Shown: positions 63,480 through 64,000 of the stretch, one piece after another | How positions within the stretch are numbered: the first letter of the stretch is position 1 | Layout of the letters: every line of letters starts with the position of its first letter | Source of the DNA: Armatimonadota bacterium | Lineage (GTDB): Bacteria; Armatimonadota; HRBIN16 | Assembly (NCBI GenBank): GCA_026003195.1 | Contig: BPGU01000001.1 | Span: forward strand, 1,163,398 to 1,227,397 | Direction: 5' to 3' | DNA length: 64,000 bases | The notes under the pieces: model-generated | Told to the model about the DNA's origin: nothing | Database searches by the model: none | The model's input: the letters and a program-made list of their open reading frames with translations, nothing else | Program-made: the position numbers and the translations under genes

Positions 63480-63508
63480 TTGAAATGCCTTGCAATATGC
63501 GGTATAAT
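63480..63508 (+). promoter_or_regulatory. Promoter of the TolC-like gene
   Basis: TTGAAA (63480-63485), 17 bases, perfect TATAAT (63503-63508). A TTTAACTAACTATTTAATTAAC stretch lies between the -10 box and the ribosome site and could hold a repressor site. Confidence 0.8.
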
Positions 63509-63553
63509 ACCATTGGATTTAACTAACTATTTAATTAACATGAGGCAAGGCAG

Positions 63554-64000
63554 ATGAGGCGAAGCATCACGAGTATCCTGACCCTGTTGATGTTCTCATC
63601 GCAGCTGCTTGCACAACAGCTGCCCGCAGAACTCAGCCTTCAGGAGGCGTCGCGCCTCGCGATAGAGCGCAACCTGGACTATCGCGGTGCGGTCAAGGAT
63701 ATCCATGTAGCGGTGGCAAAGCAACAGCAGGCGCGCACGCTCCGGCAGCCGAAGCTGGAGGCACGCATCTCCCTGCAACATTTGCCGGAACCACCAGCCT
63801 TGAGCGTACCTCCCATCAGCCTGAAGTTACCCAATCCGTCCAATCCCCAGTCGCCTTTGAACCTCACTGTGCCCGTGCCCGAGTTCGAGCTGGCGAAGGC
63901 AAATGCCAAGCGAGCGACGTTGACCTTCAGCGTGCCGTTGTACACCAGCGGTCGCATCGAGAACGCAATCCGGGCGGCTTCGTTGGGAGTACGCGCCAGC
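63554..64000 (+). CDS. TolC-like outer membrane efflux protein (N-terminal part, cut by window edge)
   Basis: The first ~149 residues of an exported protein. Signal peptide (RRSITSILTLLMFSSQLLAQ), then ELSLQEASRLAIERNLDYRGAVKDIHVAVAKQQQARTLRQPKLEARISL, the classic start of outer membrane efflux proteins, and PLYTSGRIENAIRAASLGVRAS, the second strand/helix region. Such trimeric channels carry drugs or proteins across an outer membrane with a pump and an adaptor, so the organism is likely diderm. A promoter lies 45 bases upstream. Confidence 0.9.
   Translation, partial: MRRSITSILTLLMFSSQLLAQQLPAELSLQEASRLAIERNLDYRGAVKDIHVAVAKQQQARTLRQPKLEARISLQHLPEPPALSVPPISLKLPNPSNPQSPLNLTVPVPEFELAKANAKRATLTFSVPLYTSGRIENAIRAASLGVRAS

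Overview
The window is GC-rich, densely coded bacterial chromosome with short intergenic gaps and many ATGA/GTGA translational overlaps. The gene set fits a free-living, probably thermophilic or soil/sediment bacterium of the Armatimonadota/Chloroflexota/Planctomycetota type. It has two H-X9-DG pseudopilin-like proteins, two large OPT-like membrane proteins of the DUF6785 type, paired Gfo/Idh/MocA dehydrogenases with an FAD oxidoreductase and glycosidases, PEP-CTERM-like surface proteins, futalosine-pathway menaquinone genes and a CIRCE-controlled groESL. I favour Armatimonadota, but this is inferred from gene content only; no rRNA gene is present to settle it.

Layout. 1-9 kb: the end of an exporter-type ABC ATPase, aspS (TTG start), a lipoprotein dehydrogenase plus c-type cytochrome pair (minus), an oxidoreductase, a tightly coupled glycosyltransferase-methyltransferase-metallophosphoesterase operon, and a cytidylate-kinase-like protein. 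9-18 kb (minus): a very large secreted glycosidase, then an operon of ABC ATPase, frameshifted permease, prmA and rsmE. 18-24 kb (plus): an oxidoreductase/FAD-enzyme/glycosidase carbohydrate operon, then groES-groEL behind a perfect CIRCE operator. 24-33 kb: a GT39-like membrane glycosyltransferase, a DUF6785-type membrane protein, two LysM proteins (one an NlpC/P60 hydrolase), an FmdB zinc ribbon and a primary-like sigma factor. 33-41 kb: an SPFH protein plus ribbon-helix-helix protein, a GH5-like glycosidase whose end overlaps rnpB (RNase P RNA), a TolB-like propeller, and glcE-glcF without glcD. 41-46 kb: small proteins and a CUT2-type sugar ABC transporter lacking its ATPase. 46-51 kb: a pseudopilin, an amidohydrolase, an aldolase-like protein, mqnA and an MqnP-like prenyltransferase. 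51-54 kb: two nearly identical tandem PEP-CTERM-like genes separated by repeats. 54-64 kb: DPM1-like transferase, GntR/LacI hybrid and LacI regulators, an MsmK/UgpC-type ATPase, a second pseudopilin, a second DUF6785-type protein, a C-type-lectin PEP-CTERM-like protein and the start of a TolC-like efflux protein.

The most striking signal joins three separate genes. Both tandem PEP-CTERM-like genes and the distant C-type-lectin PEP-CTERM-like gene carry a -24/-12 sigma-54 promoter (TGGYAC-N5-TTGCA). Each also has an AT-rich inverted repeat a nearly constant 27-30 bases upstream. This looks like a sigma-54 regulon of C-terminally sorted surface proteins, with its sorting enzyme and activator outside the window. 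Also notable are two families of intergenic repeats, probable leaderless transcripts for glcE and mqnP, and rnpB embedded between the 3' ends of two protein genes. I found no tRNA, 16S/23S/5S rRNA, CRISPR array, transposase or prophage.
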